From Arthrobacter sp. PvP023 (GTDB lineage: Bacteria > Actinomycetota > Actinomycetes > Actinomycetales > Micrococcaceae), in NCBI RefSeq assembly GCF_017832975.1, contig NZ_JAFIBI010000001.1, positions 1,426,001 through 1,490,000 of the forward strand: a stretch of DNA of 64,000 nt, given 5' to 3'. Positions 43,989-52,289 of the stretch are shown in pieces (the stretch's first letter is position 1; each line of letters opens with the position of its first letter). A program made the position numbers and the translations under genes. Under the pieces are notes generated by a model. The model was not told where the DNA came from and searched no databases. It worked only from the letters and a program-made list of their open reading frames with translations.

Positions 43989-44537
43989 CTATTTTGGGCA
44001 GCTGTGGGCCGGGTTGAACGCCGCGAACATGCCGTCCGGATTGTCCTTCCACACCCAGGCGTGCAGCGCGAAGGTGCCAGGGAACGGCCCGTCCTCAAAG
44101 TCCAGGCCTGCGATCTCCGGCCGCTCCGCAGCAGTGGACAGGAACTCCACCGCCACCAGCTTCATGCGTCCGCGCTCGTTGGGCATGTACACGAGAATCT
44201 CCGGCTTGCGGGCCTGGGTCTTGTCATCGATCAACGATTCCTTGGCGTAGTGGAAGCCCATGGCGCCGGTTCCAGGCTTATCGATGCACTCGGTGATCTT
44301 CTTGTACCCGTCGGCCTCGGCGTTTGCCAGCCAGCGGTACTCGTCGGTGACATCGCGCAGCGTCCTGACCAGCCTGCGCTGCTCCGAACTCTTCTTCCAG
44401 TCGTCACTCTTGTCCGAGCTGCTGTGCCCTGAGCCCTCGTGCCCCTCATGGGCGACTGCGGCTCCAGGGGTAAGGCCTACGGCCAGGACGGCCGCGGCGA
44501 CCATGGACATCAGTCCGGTTTTGGTGCGATTCCTCAT
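43989..44537 (-). CDS. Secreted protein of unknown function
   Basis: 182 residues with a Sec signal (MSMVAAAVLAVGLTPGAAVA), a His/Ser/Asp-rich linker (HEGHEGSGHSSSDKS) and a conserved-looking core: YKKITECIDKPGTGAMGFHY, PEILVYMPNERGRMKLVAVE and ALHAWVWKDNPDGMFAAFNP. Two cysteines may pair. The His-rich linker could bind metal. I recall similar cores in secreted proteins of many bacteria but no function. It converges on the DUF6919-like gene. Confidence 0.72.
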   Translation of the reverse strand: MRNRTKTGLMSMVAAAVLAVGLTPGAAVAHEGHEGSGHSSSDKSDDWKKSSEQRRLVRTLRDVTDEYRWLANAEADGYKKITECIDKPGTGAMGFHYAKESLIDDKTQARKPEILVYMPNERGRMKLVAVEFLSTAAERPEIAGLDFEDGPFPGTFALHAWVWKDNPDGMFAAFNPAHSCPK

Positions 44538-44835
44538 TTTTCTTCCAACCCTCTGAGACCCGAGATTTCATTGTTCGGTAAGGGACGCGAAACGCGGGGT
44601 GCGAGTTGCCCGCCTTCGCCAGGATGCCGGCGGACCCGATGGGAACTGCCGGTGAAGGGCCGCCCGGGTGGAGAACATCCATCGATTTGGGCGGCGATAT
44701 AAGTATGCTCCTCAGCGTTGAGGGGGCGCTAGGTGTTGTGGGTGCGGAAATCTGCGGCGCACGAGTATTTGCTGCCGTGAAAGCACGTACCGCACACTCT
44801 GTCGGCAGTACCAGGTGGACCGTTATCGTCGAGGC
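44538..44835. other. Intergenic, nothing recognised
   Basis: 298 bp between divergent genes. It should hold promoters for both; no clear hexamers or hairpins were found. Confidence 0.35.
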
Positions 44836-44979
44836 ATGACTACATCCAGCGTCACTCCGCGCGGCCGGCACAGGGCCGAACTTGTTGCAAAACCCCGAAG
44901 GGTCTGGCGGCCGTACGTCGGGCTGGCGGTCTTTTCCCTGATCGCCGTCGTCCTGAGCGTGGCCTTCACCCTCAGGTGA
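44836..44979 (+). CDS. Small single-pass membrane protein (47 residues)
   Basis: ATG 44836 with GAGG just upstream. A basic N-terminus (PRGRHRAELVAKPRRVWRP) is followed by one TM helix (YVGLAVFSLIAVVLSVAFTL) and a stop. By the positive-inside rule the N-terminus is cytoplasmic. No family recognised. First of four small membrane proteins on this strand. Confidence 0.55.
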   Translation: MTTSSVTPRGRHRAELVAKPRRVWRPYVGLAVFSLIAVVLSVAFTLR

Positions 44980-45073
44980 GCGAAGCGTCACAAACCGTTT
45001 GACTTGAGTTGCCCGAAACATTGTGCAGGTAACATCACCTGCGTCAGAACGGATCAGGTTTTTTGGGGGCCGC

Positions 45074-45205
45074 ATGAGCATGCATTTTGCCAGGGATTCC
45101 CGGCGCGAACTCCGCCGCCGGCGGCGCCAGAGGCTCGCGTACATCGGGCTGGCAGCCCTGGCCGTGGCAACGGCCGTTGTGGTGGTCATGGCGCTCCGGC
45201 GCTGA
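45074..45205 (+). CDS. Small single-pass membrane protein (43 residues)
   Basis: ATG 45074 with GGGGG upstream at about 5 bp. A strongly basic N-terminal half (RDSRRELRRRRRQR) precedes one TM helix (LAYIGLAALAVATAVVVVMA) and ends LRR. The design repeats that of the preceding ORF. An inverted repeat, GCAGGT-6-ACCTGC, lies upstream at 45025-45042. Function unknown. Confidence 0.6.
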   Translation: MSMHFARDSRRELRRRRRQRLAYIGLAALAVATAVVVVMALRR

Positions 45206-45238
45206 CTCCGGGCCCCACATGCGATAGCAAAGTCTTAG

Positions 45239-45266
45239 TTGACATCATTTGTCGTGCGCCTATACG
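45239..45266 (+). promoter_or_regulatory. Probable sigma-70-type promoter
   Basis: TTGACA (45239-45244), 16-bp spacer, TATACG (45261-45266). It would give a ~130-nt leader to the following two-gene small-protein operon. The leader contains a stem-loop, GGGATCC (45305) with GGATCCC (45319-45325). Confidence 0.6.
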
Positions 45267-45402
45267 GCGTTAGACAAGTCCGCGCCGCCCACGTAGGGTG
45301 AGGAGGGATCCGATACTGGGATCCCACCGTTCGTCGCAGCCGCCAGAGTCTTAAGTCCTGCAGGCCGCTTCGAGTGCAACGACGCATCCTGGAGGTAGTT
45401 CT

Positions 45403-45540
45403 GTGGCTCTGACCGACTATGCCTTTGCCTTGTGCGTTTTGATGGGCACCCTGTTCATTCCGTTTTCCGCTTTATACGTGATGCTCCGCCTCAAGCGCGG
45501 TGCCGCAGCGAAGCCCGTTCCCGTTAAGGTCCGCCGGTAA
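45403..45540 (+). CDS. Small membrane protein (45 residues), first of a coupled pair
   Basis: GTG 45403 preceded by a perfect GGAGG at 7 bp. One TM helix near the N-terminus (YAFALCVLMGTLFIPFSALY) and a basic C-terminal tail (RLKRGAAAKPVPVKVRR), so the tail should be cytoplasmic. The stop overlaps the next start (TAATG). No family recognised. Confidence 0.65.
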   Translation: MALTDYAFALCVLMGTLFIPFSALYVMLRLKRGAAAKPVPVKVRR

Positions 45541-45659
45541 TGCCCTACGTAGATATCAATCCCCACCGCTCCGGCCCCAAATGGCGCGGCTACGTCCTGC
45601 TCGGCGTTCTCCTGGTGCTCACCGCGGGCGTGGTGGCGGCGGCCCTGTTCCGGATTTAA
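45540..45659 (+). CDS. Small membrane protein (39 residues), second of a coupled pair
   Basis: The ATG shares its A with the TAA of the previous gene. MPYVDINPHRSGPKWRG precedes one TM helix (YVLLGVLLVLTAGVVAAALF) and a two-residue tail, opposite in order to its partner (soluble part first, TM last). The pairing of one N-in and one C-in microprotein in a coupled operon hints at a heteromeric membrane unit. That is inference. Confidence 0.65.
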   Translation: MPYVDINPHRSGPKWRGYVLLGVLLVLTAGVVAAALFRI

Positions 45660-45681
45660 TAGGAGGCCCAACTGCGGGCGA

Positions 45682-47103
45682 TTACCGCACGCTGAAGGGC
45701 TCGCTGTCTGCCGTAAGCCCCTCGCTGGTAACCCTCAGGATGCAGTCCCGCACGTTGCCCGAGACGGACAGGTTGTTGAAGGTGGCAGCACCACCGATTG
45801 CGTCGGCGTACAAAGGGTTCCCGGACAGACTGCCAGGGTTGGTCACCTTTGATATCACCACGCGTCCGGTGCTGGCGGTGAGGTTATCGAAGGCATCGAC
45901 GATGTGTACCACTACCGGAGAGAGGTTCTGTCCTTGGCCGGCGAAGGCCGGCTGTTGGACGAACTTTAGTTTGCTCGCTGCAGCCGGGGTGATGGTGACG
46001 GGCTTTGGAGCAGCGGACAGACCCGTTGCGGAGGGCGTCAGATTCCACGAGCCAGCCATCCGGTCACCATAGAAGAACGACGCCGACGCGGACCCTGCCG
46101 GGATGGTCACAGTGGTGATGCTTGCGCCGCCGGCGGTCGCGGCGAACACCTTGGTGCCCGTGGAGTTCGACGCGAGCGACATTGTGGTGCTGCCCGCTGT
46201 CACGGGATTCGCGTATGCGTCACGGCGCTGCACGACAAATGGCCCGATGATGGCGGTGGTGGAGGCGGTGCCTGAAGAAGGTCCCGTGATCGAAAGCTGC
46301 GTGGCGGCCGCTGCCGTGACGGTGAACGGTGAGCTCACCATTCCGGCGTATCCCGGGCTGGTCGCAATCAGGGTGTAAGTGCCGGCCCTGGTGATGGTTA
46401 GTCCGCTGAACGTGACCTCACCCCAGCCGTTGGTGGAGGCCGTTACGGTTCCCGACAGCGTGCCGCCGCTGGGATTGCTTGCCACGCCGATGGTCACAGG
46501 GACATCGGATTTCCAGAAAGGCAGCCCGAAGGCGGTCCTTAGTTCCACGGTGAATGCCGGCAAGGCGCTACCTGCAATTACCGACGCCGCAGGCTGGATG
46601 CCGAAGCGAAGGTCATTGATGCTGGACACTGTGACGTTCCCGCTGGTTGCGCTGACGGCAGTCCAGGAGCGGTGAACCGCAGTTACCACGTACCTGTGGG
46701 TGCCTTCAGGCACTGAGGGATCCGTGCAGGACGTACCTGTAACCGGCGCTGCCGTGCTGCTACCGCAGGCAGCAACTGCCGTGGTGCCCGTGACCCGGGT
46801 GACGAAATATCCCGTGGGAACAGTGGGGCCGATGGATGCTGTCCAACTGACCGCAACGTTGGAGTTGCTGCTTGAGGGGACCGTCACGTTGGTGGGCCGT
46901 GCCAGGGTGGCAACTGCCGCCGTCGTGCTTCCCGTCCCGGAAGCCGGCCAGTATGCGGAAGCTGCCGAGGCGCCCAGGAGTGCCACCAAAATCATGGCGA
47001 CACCTGCCGCCGCGCTGCGGCCGAACAGCCGCTTAAGCAGCACCAGCTCCCGCCGGGGGCCCTTAAGGGCTTCGGGGGAGCTGGTGGTGCGCCTGCCGTG
47101 CAT
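45682..47103 (-). CDS. Exported Fn3/Ig-like repeat protein with AYW-type signal
   Basis: 473 residues. The signal region VAMILVALLGASAASAYWPASG has the AYW motif after cleavage that marks SipW/camelysin-type substrates in actinobacteria. An Fn3-like domain (about 70-160, NVAVSWTASIGPTVPTGYFV, with one Cys pair) is followed by three Ig-like units (about 165-255, 256-360, 361-473) rich in Thr/Ser, each with a TxxGxxTLxAT-like strand. It lies downstream of the smaller AYW protein. Likely surface fibre or matrix component; no anchor is visible. Confidence 0.8.
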   Translation of the reverse strand: MHGRRTTSSPEALKGPRRELVLLKRLFGRSAAAGVAMILVALLGASAASAYWPASGTGSTTAAVATLARPTNVTVPSSSNSNVAVSWTASIGPTVPTGYFVTRVTGTTAVAACGSSTAAPVTGTSCTDPSVPEGTHRYVVTAVHRSWTAVSATSGNVTVSSINDLRFGIQPAASVIAGSALPAFTVELRTAFGLPFWKSDVPVTIGVASNPSGGTLSGTVTASTNGWGEVTFSGLTITRAGTYTLIATSPGYAGMVSSPFTVTAAAATQLSITGPSSGTASTTAIIGPFVVQRRDAYANPVTAGSTTMSLASNSTGTKVFAATAGGASITTVTIPAGSASASFFYGDRMAGSWNLTPSATGLSAAPKPVTITPAAASKLKFVQQPAFAGQGQNLSPVVVHIVDAFDNLTASTGRVVISKVTNPGSLSGNPLYADAIGGAATFNNLSVSGNVRDCILRVTSEGLTADSEPFSVR

Positions 47104-47211
47104 TCGGACCTTCTCGAGGTTGGCTCGGGGGGATGACGGGAAAGGGGACGCTCACCATTGGGGGATGAGCGTGCCGGTATGGAGGAGGAAGAACGTGAGT
47201 GCGTTGCCTCT

Positions 47212-47685
47212 TCAGCTTGCGGCGAAGTGCAGGGGAACCGTGGCGCCCTTGCAGCCGTCCTGATTGGTATCAGCCAGGTTCTTCATCTGCAGGGTCACAG
47301 TTCCGGTGACGCTCTTGCCGGGTTCGATCTCGGTCTGCGTGAAGGTGGGCTTGCCGACGGTGAAGTCCGCGGCGGAGCAGCCCTCAACGGAAGTCCAGGG
47401 GGTGCCCTTGTCCCCGGCGACCGTCACAGCCACGGCGGAAAGCTTCTGCACGCCGCTTCCCGGGTTGGTGACGACGAAGGTGACCTTCTGGGTTGGGCCG
47501 CCGGGGGACAGCGGCTCGCCTTCGATGGAGCTGGTGATGGTGAAATTCTCGGTTGAACCGGCCCCGGTGGTGGTGTCGCCGGTGCCCGTTGCACTCCAGT
47601 ATGCGAAAGCCGCGCCGCCGCCGATGGCCAGCATGGCTGCGGTGGTGATGATGATGCGCTTCTTGCGTCCAGCTACTTTGCTCAT
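47212..47685 (-). CDS. Small exported AYW-type protein (camelysin/TasA-like)
   Basis: 157 residues: basic N-terminus (RKKR), hydrophobic core, then GGAAFAYWSATGTGDTT. The mature domain is beta-rich with TQKVTFVVTNPGSGVQKL and VTGTVTLQMKNLADTNQDGC, and one Cys pair. Small proteins with this AYW signature are usually cleaved by a dedicated SipW-like signal peptidase and form surface fibres. No such peptidase lies in the window. It is transcribed with the larger AYW protein (108-bp gap). Confidence 0.78.
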   Translation of the reverse strand: MSKVAGRKKRIIITTAAMLAIGGGAAFAYWSATGTGDTTTGAGSTENFTITSSIEGEPLSPGGPTQKVTFVVTNPGSGVQKLSAVAVTVAGDKGTPWTSVEGCSAADFTVGKPTFTQTEIEPGKSVTGTVTLQMKNLADTNQDGCKGATVPLHFAAS

Positions 47686-47853
47686 TGAGTTCCCCTTGAA
47701 CTTGTGCGGTGTATCCGCAGACCCTCGAGGCCTGGGTGGCTCCGATAGATCGAGTCTCCGGGAGCACCATCAAGTCGGTTCAAAGAAATGATCAAGATTC
47801 ACTAAAGGTTCTTTTTGTCACTTCTGTAACCGCTGTAACAGGGAAATTTTGCG

Positions 47854-48312
47854 CTAGGTTTGGGCTTCGGCCCGGGCCTGCTGGGAATCCGTAAGGTGCG
47901 CGATGTGCTGCTCAAGGTGCCGGCGCAGGTCCACCTCGACGTCGCGCTCGGGGCGGGGGAGTCCACGCACCAGCTCTTCGGCAGTCCGCAGCACGGACCG
48001 CCCCCGGGGCGTCAGCCTGACGCTCCGGCTCCTGCCGTCACCCGCGCCGCGTTCCTTGGTGAGGAGGCCCAGGTCCTTCAGCCGGTCCAGGATCTTCCCC
48101 AGGCTTTGAGCGGTTATTCCGAGCTCGTCTGCCAGGCAGTTCTGGGTGGCGGGGCCCAGCTCCTCCACGCAATCAAGAGCGTCGAAGGACGACTTCGTGA
48201 GGCCCAGGCCAACAAGCTGCCGGTTGATTCTGCGCTCGTCCAGCCGCGCCGCCGTCGACAATAAGCGGTGGGTGGACCATCCTGCCGGTCTGTTCTGCTG
48301 GGCCAAAGCCAT
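47854..48312 (-). CDS. MarR-family transcriptional regulator
   Basis: 152 residues from ATG 48312 (GGAAGG lies upstream; a GTG at 48354 without ribosome-binding site is the alternative). The winged HTH is ATQNCLADELGITAQSLGKILDRL (about 58-82) with the wing ERGAGDGRSRSVRLTPRG (about 90-107). N- and C-terminal helices form the dimer interface. The divergent gene is a zinc-ribbon protein, and an inverted repeat at 48386-48407 lies between them as a probable operator. The ligand is unknown. Confidence 0.88.
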   Translation of the reverse strand: MALAQQNRPAGWSTHRLLSTAARLDERRINRQLVGLGLTKSSFDALDCVEELGPATQNCLADELGITAQSLGKILDRLKDLGLLTKERGAGDGRSRSVRLTPRGRSVLRTAEELVRGLPRPERDVEVDLRRHLEQHIAHLTDSQQARAEAQT

Positions 48313-48385
48313 GTGCGTGTTGCCTGCCTTCCGGGAGACCGCGGCTGGGGGCACGGTGACGGTTTTGTTGGTTAAACCTCACTCC

Positions 48386-48407
48386 AATACTAAGCATGAT
48401 TACTATT
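48386..48407. promoter_or_regulatory. Candidate MarR operator
   Basis: AATACTAA (48386-48393), 6-nt spacer, TTACTATT (48400-48407): 7 of 8 positions complementary, in an AT-rich patch between divergent genes. Confidence 0.5.
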
Positions 48408-48474
48408 AGATCGTAAGCATCCTGAATAGTCGGGTGTTTCGCCACCGAGGGTCGAGTAACCCAGAAAGGCAGAA

Positions 48475-48705
48475 ATGCTTCTACTGTTCGGCCTCAAGAC
48501 CGTCCTGCGGGCACTGCCCGGCAGGCACTCAGCGTGCCGCTATTGCGGCCAGTACGTGGAGCAGCACCTCGAGGAACGGGCCTCCAAATTCACGGTGTTC
48601 TTCGTTCCGATCTTCACCATGTCCCGCACGTACCGCATCATGTGCTCCAACTGCGGCCAGCGATCGGCGCTCTCGAAGAAGGGGATGAAGGCGCTGCCGC
48701 GATAG
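48475..48705 (+). CDS. Zinc-ribbon domain protein
   Basis: 76 residues from ATG 48475 (AGAAAGG upstream). CRYCGQ (C21, C24) and CSNCGQ (C57, C60) form a four-Cys zinc ribbon separated by VFFVPIFTMSRTYRIM, a hydrophobic strand pair. This is the common small actinobacterial zinc-ribbon family of about 75 residues, of unknown role. It is divergent from the MarR gene and may be its target. Confidence 0.8.
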   Translation: MLLLFGLKTVLRALPGRHSACRYCGQYVEQHLEERASKFTVFFVPIFTMSRTYRIMCSNCGQRSALSKKGMKALPR

Positions 48706-48749
48706 GGGGGGCGGTGCCCGGAGGACGGCCGTAGTCCGGGCGCGCAAAA

Positions 48750-48793
48750 GGCCGGTTCCCCGGTCAGCCTCCAAGGCTGACCGCAAACCGGCC
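48750..48793. terminator. Two-tier palindromic terminator
   Basis: Outer arms GGCCGGTT/AACCGGCC (48750-48757 and 48786-48793) enclose an inner stem GGTCAGCCT/AGGCTGACC (48762-48782). It lies between convergent genes and follows A-rich sequence, so works in both directions. Confidence 0.8.
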
Positions 48794-48827
48794 TCTCGTC
48801 GTCGTGCTTCTACTGGACCTGCGGCCG

Positions 48828-49085
48828 CTAGACCAGAACCGGGCGGGTGGCCAGGATATAGTCCGCGGCGGCGGCCCCGGTCATGCGCAGGCGGCTGTCC
48901 GTGGACCTGATCCTGCGGGTCTTCATCTCCGACCAGAAGTCCCCGGCGGATGCCGGGACGAACTGATTGAGCATGCACCAGCTGGTGTACAGCCCGTAGA
49001 GCTGGTCTTTCCTGAGCGACGCGCCGCCGTCATGGTCCGGAGCGGTGGCTTCGCTGAGAAAACGGTCAATCTTTGAAACGCCCAT
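48828..49085 (-). CDS. Small winged-helix-like protein
   Basis: 85 residues from ATG 49085. LRKDQLYGLYTSWCMLNQFVP followed by SAGDFWSEMKTRRIRS resembles the small helical/winged-helix modules at the ends of phage-type primases, which bind DNA. The last part (LRMTGAAAADYILATRPVL) is hydrophobic. The similarity is weak, so the role is uncertain. It is a stand-alone gene. Confidence 0.5.
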   Translation of the reverse strand: MGVSKIDRFLSEATAPDHDGGASLRKDQLYGLYTSWCMLNQFVPASAGDFWSEMKTRRIRSTDSRLRMTGAAAADYILATRPVLV

Positions 49086-49240
49086 GGTTGGCTCTCTTCC
49101 GTACCGTGCATCATGTGCCGCCGTTCGGCTACAGCAGCTGCACCTCAGATCACTGCACAAGGCCTGAGGTGGCTCACGCCCTTGACTAGCAGCAGTGATG
49201 AGGTGAATCCGGAAGTCTGAAACTATTCCCTGCGGAGACA

Positions 49241-49270
49241 TCTACACTGTAGACACTAGGCGTAGACTAC
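49241..49270. promoter_or_regulatory. Candidate TetR operators
   Basis: TCTACA-C-TGTAGA (49241-49253) and GTAG-A-CTAC (49262-49270) are adjacent palindromes, about 70 bp upstream of the TetR gene at 49338. They share the core TAGA/CTAC. Confidence 0.5.
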
Positions 49271-49337
49271 GAGTTAAGCAAGAGTGAACATCCGAATGCA
49301 ATCACCCCGCGCCATCCCGAGCTAAGGACCAACCGCC

Positions 49338-50018
49338 ATGCCAGCCCCGCAGGATACCGATTCCAGAAGAAGGCTGAACCGGGAGGAAGTCCTCAAGACA
49401 GCGCTCGAGCTGGTGGACTCCGAAGGGCTCGAGGCCCTGAGCATGCGGCGGCTGGGCCAGGCCCTGGACCGGGACCCGATGGGCCTGTATCGCTACGCCG
49501 CCAACCGTGCCGACCTCCTGGACGGCATTACCGAACTCGTCCTCAATGAGCTGGCGATCTTCCCGACCGACCCTGACTGGCAGGCCCAGCTGCGCCGGAT
49601 TGCCCACGACCTCCGGCTCCTGGCGCTCCGGCACCCGAACGTTGTGCCGCTGCTGGTGACGCGCCCGCTGTCCACGCCGCTGGGTCTCCGGCCGCTGGGG
49701 ACGCTTCGGCCATTGGAGCAGATCCTCGGACTGCTCATCGAGGCGGGCTTCGAGCCGAACGACGCCCTCCACGTTTACCGCGCGTATTACGGATTCCTCT
49801 ACGGCCACATCCTGAACGAACTTCAGGAGTTCATTGTGGACCCGGAAGAAAACGTGGCCCTGCTCCGGCTAGGCCTCCACCGGCTCCCGGCGCGGGACTT
49901 CCCCCACCTGCGCGAGCTCGCACCGGTGCTGGCGGACTACGACGGAGAGGCGGAACTGGACGAGGGCATCAGCATCCTGCTCTCCGGGCTCGCCAAGAGA
50001 CTGACGGGCGGGGAGTAG
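49338..50018 (+). CDS. TetR-family regulator (TetR_C-type)
   Basis: 226 residues. HTH: LNREEVLKTALELVDSEGLE then LSMRRLGQALDRDPMGLYRY (about 14-60), with the MGLYRYAANRADLLDGI recognition pattern of the TetR-class group. C-terminal ligand domain 85-220. Palindromes upstream suggest autoregulation. No transporter or enzyme gene is adjacent in the same direction, so its target is unclear. Confidence 0.9.
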   Translation: MPAPQDTDSRRRLNREEVLKTALELVDSEGLEALSMRRLGQALDRDPMGLYRYAANRADLLDGITELVLNELAIFPTDPDWQAQLRRIAHDLRLLALRHPNVVPLLVTRPLSTPLGLRPLGTLRPLEQILGLLIEAGFEPNDALHVYRAYYGFLYGHILNELQEFIVDPEENVALLRLGLHRLPARDFPHLRELAPVLADYDGEAELDEGISILLSGLAKRLTGGE

Positions 50019-50025
50019 CGGCCGG

Positions 50026-50760
50026 CTAGGCGTCGAAGTGGGTCCGGACGTCGCCGCCGGCGAGGTTGGCCAGCATCTCCTCGGCCACCGTGCGCAGCTT
50101 CTGGTTGCGGTTGCTGGACACCTTGGTGAGGATGGCCATCGCCTCGGCCTGGGTGCAGCGGTTCTGGCCCATGATCACACCGCACGCCAGGTCGATGGAC
50201 GTGCGGCTCTCCATCGCGGCGGCAAGGTCATCCGCCAGTGACTGCGCCGTGCCCAGCTTCACCGACAGGCGCACGGCACCGCCGGCGAGATCCGCAAACT
50301 CCACGGCCTCCCGGATGACGGGAGCGGTGAAGACGCCTGACTCGAACGCGAAGAAGTTCAGCGCCGCGGCCGCATCCTCGCCGAGCTCCAGCGGAACACC
50401 CAGGGTGGCCCGGCAGCCCTCATCCGCCAGCGCTTTCCGGTATTCCGGCCAGCGCGGATCCTTGTCCACGTCGGCCAGCAGCACCGGCTCCTTGACCCTG
50501 AGCGCCTCGATGCACGGACCGTCCCCGATGCGCTGTTCGATCTCATCCAGGAGGACCGCCTTCGGGCTGCTCCCGGCCACGGTAAAGGTCCGGCGCCGCC
50601 GCTTCAGCGTGACGCCGCACTCGATGGTGCCGGAGGTGTCACGGCTCAGCGCACCTGCCGCCATGACGGACAGCCGCTCCAGGAACTCGGCAACATTCTG
50701 GGTGCCGACAATAAGGTCCTGAAGTTCCAGGACGCGTTCGTGCTCGGGAGAGTTGGCCAT
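50026..50760 (-). CDS. GAF-ANTAR regulator
   Basis: 244 residues. The GAF domain spans about 25-165 (LERLSVMAAGALS, QRIGDGPCIEALRVKEPVL, VPLELGEDAAAALNFFA). The ANTAR helices at about 175-232 (LAAAMESRTSIDLACGVIMG then AEAMAILTKVSSNRNQKLRT) match the RNA-binding antiterminator fold, including the hydrophobic A...A...G pattern. ANTAR proteins bind paired RNA hairpins and prevent transcription termination in response to a GAF ligand. First of three paralogues within 4 kb. Confidence 0.9.
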   Translation of the reverse strand: MANSPEHERVLELQDLIVGTQNVAEFLERLSVMAAGALSRDTSGTIECGVTLKRRRRTFTVAGSSPKAVLLDEIEQRIGDGPCIEALRVKEPVLLADVDKDPRWPEYRKALADEGCRATLGVPLELGEDAAAALNFFAFESGVFTAPVIREAVEFADLAGGAVRLSVKLGTAQSLADDLAAAMESRTSIDLACGVIMGQNRCTQAEAMAILTKVSSNRNQKLRTVAEEMLANLAGGDVRTHFDA

Positions 50761-50917
50761 GCCTCAATGTAAAGCGCACGCCCCTCCGGAGCAACTGTGT
50801 GCGCTTTCTCTCCGGCGATATGTGGGGGACTTTTGGCCTATTGCGCCTAGAATTGCTGTTTGACCGAAGCCCTAAAGAGCCGTTGCACGCTTTGCCGAAT
50901 GTCCTGGGGGGACGAAC

Positions 50918-52279
50918 ATGCCCGAATCGGCCGATAAGAACGCACGCGCCACTGCAAAGAATGCAGGGCAGCCCCAGACGCGCCGCCGCCGCGACCTCCG
51001 TCGCCCGGCTGGTGCATCTTCGGATGCCCGGACAGGAACCATGCCCGCCGCTGCCACCCCGAACAACAGCCGCACCGCGCCCACCCGGCGGAGTTCCTGG
51101 GCCGAAGCGGCAGCCGTCGCCGACGCGCAGGCTCAAGCGGAAGCAACTCCCGAGGCTCCCGCGGCAGCTCCCGCCCCGGTGCCGGCCTCCGTTCCTGCCT
51201 CGGTTCCCGCGCAGCCGGCGGACCAGCCGGCCGTGCAGCCCGCGGCGCGGCCGGCCACCTCCCGCAGGGGTGCCGTCCCCGCGGAACCCAGCGCGCCGCC
51301 GTCGAACGTTTCCCGCCAGGCCGCCAAACTGGCCGCAGCGGACGCGCCCATCTCCGACTTCATCACCCCGCCAGGTTCCTTTGTCCGCGAACAGAAGCCG
51401 CGCCCCCGCGGCGGCTTCCGCGGCGCCCTCTACGCCATGACCGGCGGGGCCATCAACCTGGGCCCCGGCCCCCGGCAGCGCGAAGAGGACGAGCTGGGCC
51501 GGCGCATCTCCCGCCAGCTGCAGGGCAGCTACAACACCGCAGTGCTCAGCCTCAAGGGCGGCATCGGCAAGACCTCCACCACCGTGGGCGTGGGCCTGAC
51601 CCTCGCCGAATTCCGCGGCGACGCCCCCTGCGCCATCGACGCCAACCCGGACTCGGGCGACCTCGTGGAGCGCGCACTGGGCGAAGGCATCTACCAGCAG
51701 TCCAGCCCGCGCACCATCACGGACCTGCTCAAGAACATCGAATCCGTTGATTCCCTGACGGCGCTGGCCCGCTACATGCACCACGCCGGCCGCCTGCACC
51801 TGATCGCGGGGGAGCAGGACCCGGAAGTGTCCGACTCGCTCACTGCCGAGGAATACCTCCGCATCCGCAAGCTGATCTCCGGCTACTACTCCGTGGCCCT
51901 GACCGACTGCGGCACCGGCGTGACGCACAATGCGATGAGCGGGATCCTGCAGTCCGCGGACAACCTGGTGATCGCCGCCGGGTACGCGGTGAGCGGCGCC
52001 AAGCGCGCCCGCAGCACCCTGCAGTGGCTCGCCAGCCACGGCTACGAGGACCTGGCCCGCAACGCCATCGTGGTGATCACGGACAAGGACGAGGTCTCCT
52101 CCCGCGTGGACAAGGACGCCATCGAGGAACACCTCTCCGGCATCTGCCGGCAGCTGATCGCCGTTCCCCACGACCGCGGAGTGGCCGACGGCGACCTGGT
52201 CACCCTGGATGTGCTCAAGCCGGAGACGCGGCGCGCCTACAAGGAAATCGCGGCCGCGATTGTGGACGGGTACGTTTAG
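50918..52279 (+). CDS. MinD/ParA-like ATPase with disordered N-terminus
   Basis: 453 residues; GGGGGG precedes the ATG. The first 170 residues are Ala/Pro/Arg-rich and disordered. The ATPase domain begins about 195: SLKGGIGKTSTTVGVG is the deviant Walker A, CAIDANPDSGDLVERAL contains the switch Asp, and VALTDCGTG resembles Walker B. Such proteins act in partitioning, polar positioning or type VII-type secretion (EspI-like). No ParB, ESX or secretion gene is near, so the role is unknown. It is flanked by three ANTAR genes, two on its 3' side. Confidence 0.82.
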   Translation: MPESADKNARATAKNAGQPQTRRRRDLRRPAGASSDARTGTMPAAATPNNSRTAPTRRSSWAEAAAVADAQAQAEATPEAPAAAPAPVPASVPASVPAQPADQPAVQPAARPATSRRGAVPAEPSAPPSNVSRQAAKLAAADAPISDFITPPGSFVREQKPRPRGGFRGALYAMTGGAINLGPGPRQREEDELGRRISRQLQGSYNTAVLSLKGGIGKTSTTVGVGLTLAEFRGDAPCAIDANPDSGDLVERALGEGIYQQSSPRTITDLLKNIESVDSLTALARYMHHAGRLHLIAGEQDPEVSDSLTAEEYLRIRKLISGYYSVALTDCGTGVTHNAMSGILQSADNLVIAAGYAVSGAKRARSTLQWLASHGYEDLARNAIVVITDKDEVSSRVDKDAIEEHLSGICRQLIAVPHDRGVADGDLVTLDVLKPETRRAYKEIAAAIVDGYV

Positions 52280-52289
52280 GCGCTCCAGG

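Noticed and set aside
45206..45402. tRNA or riboswitch in the leader of the small-protein operon
   Set aside because: No cloverleaf or TPsiC-like GGTTCRA box; only one simple stem-loop.
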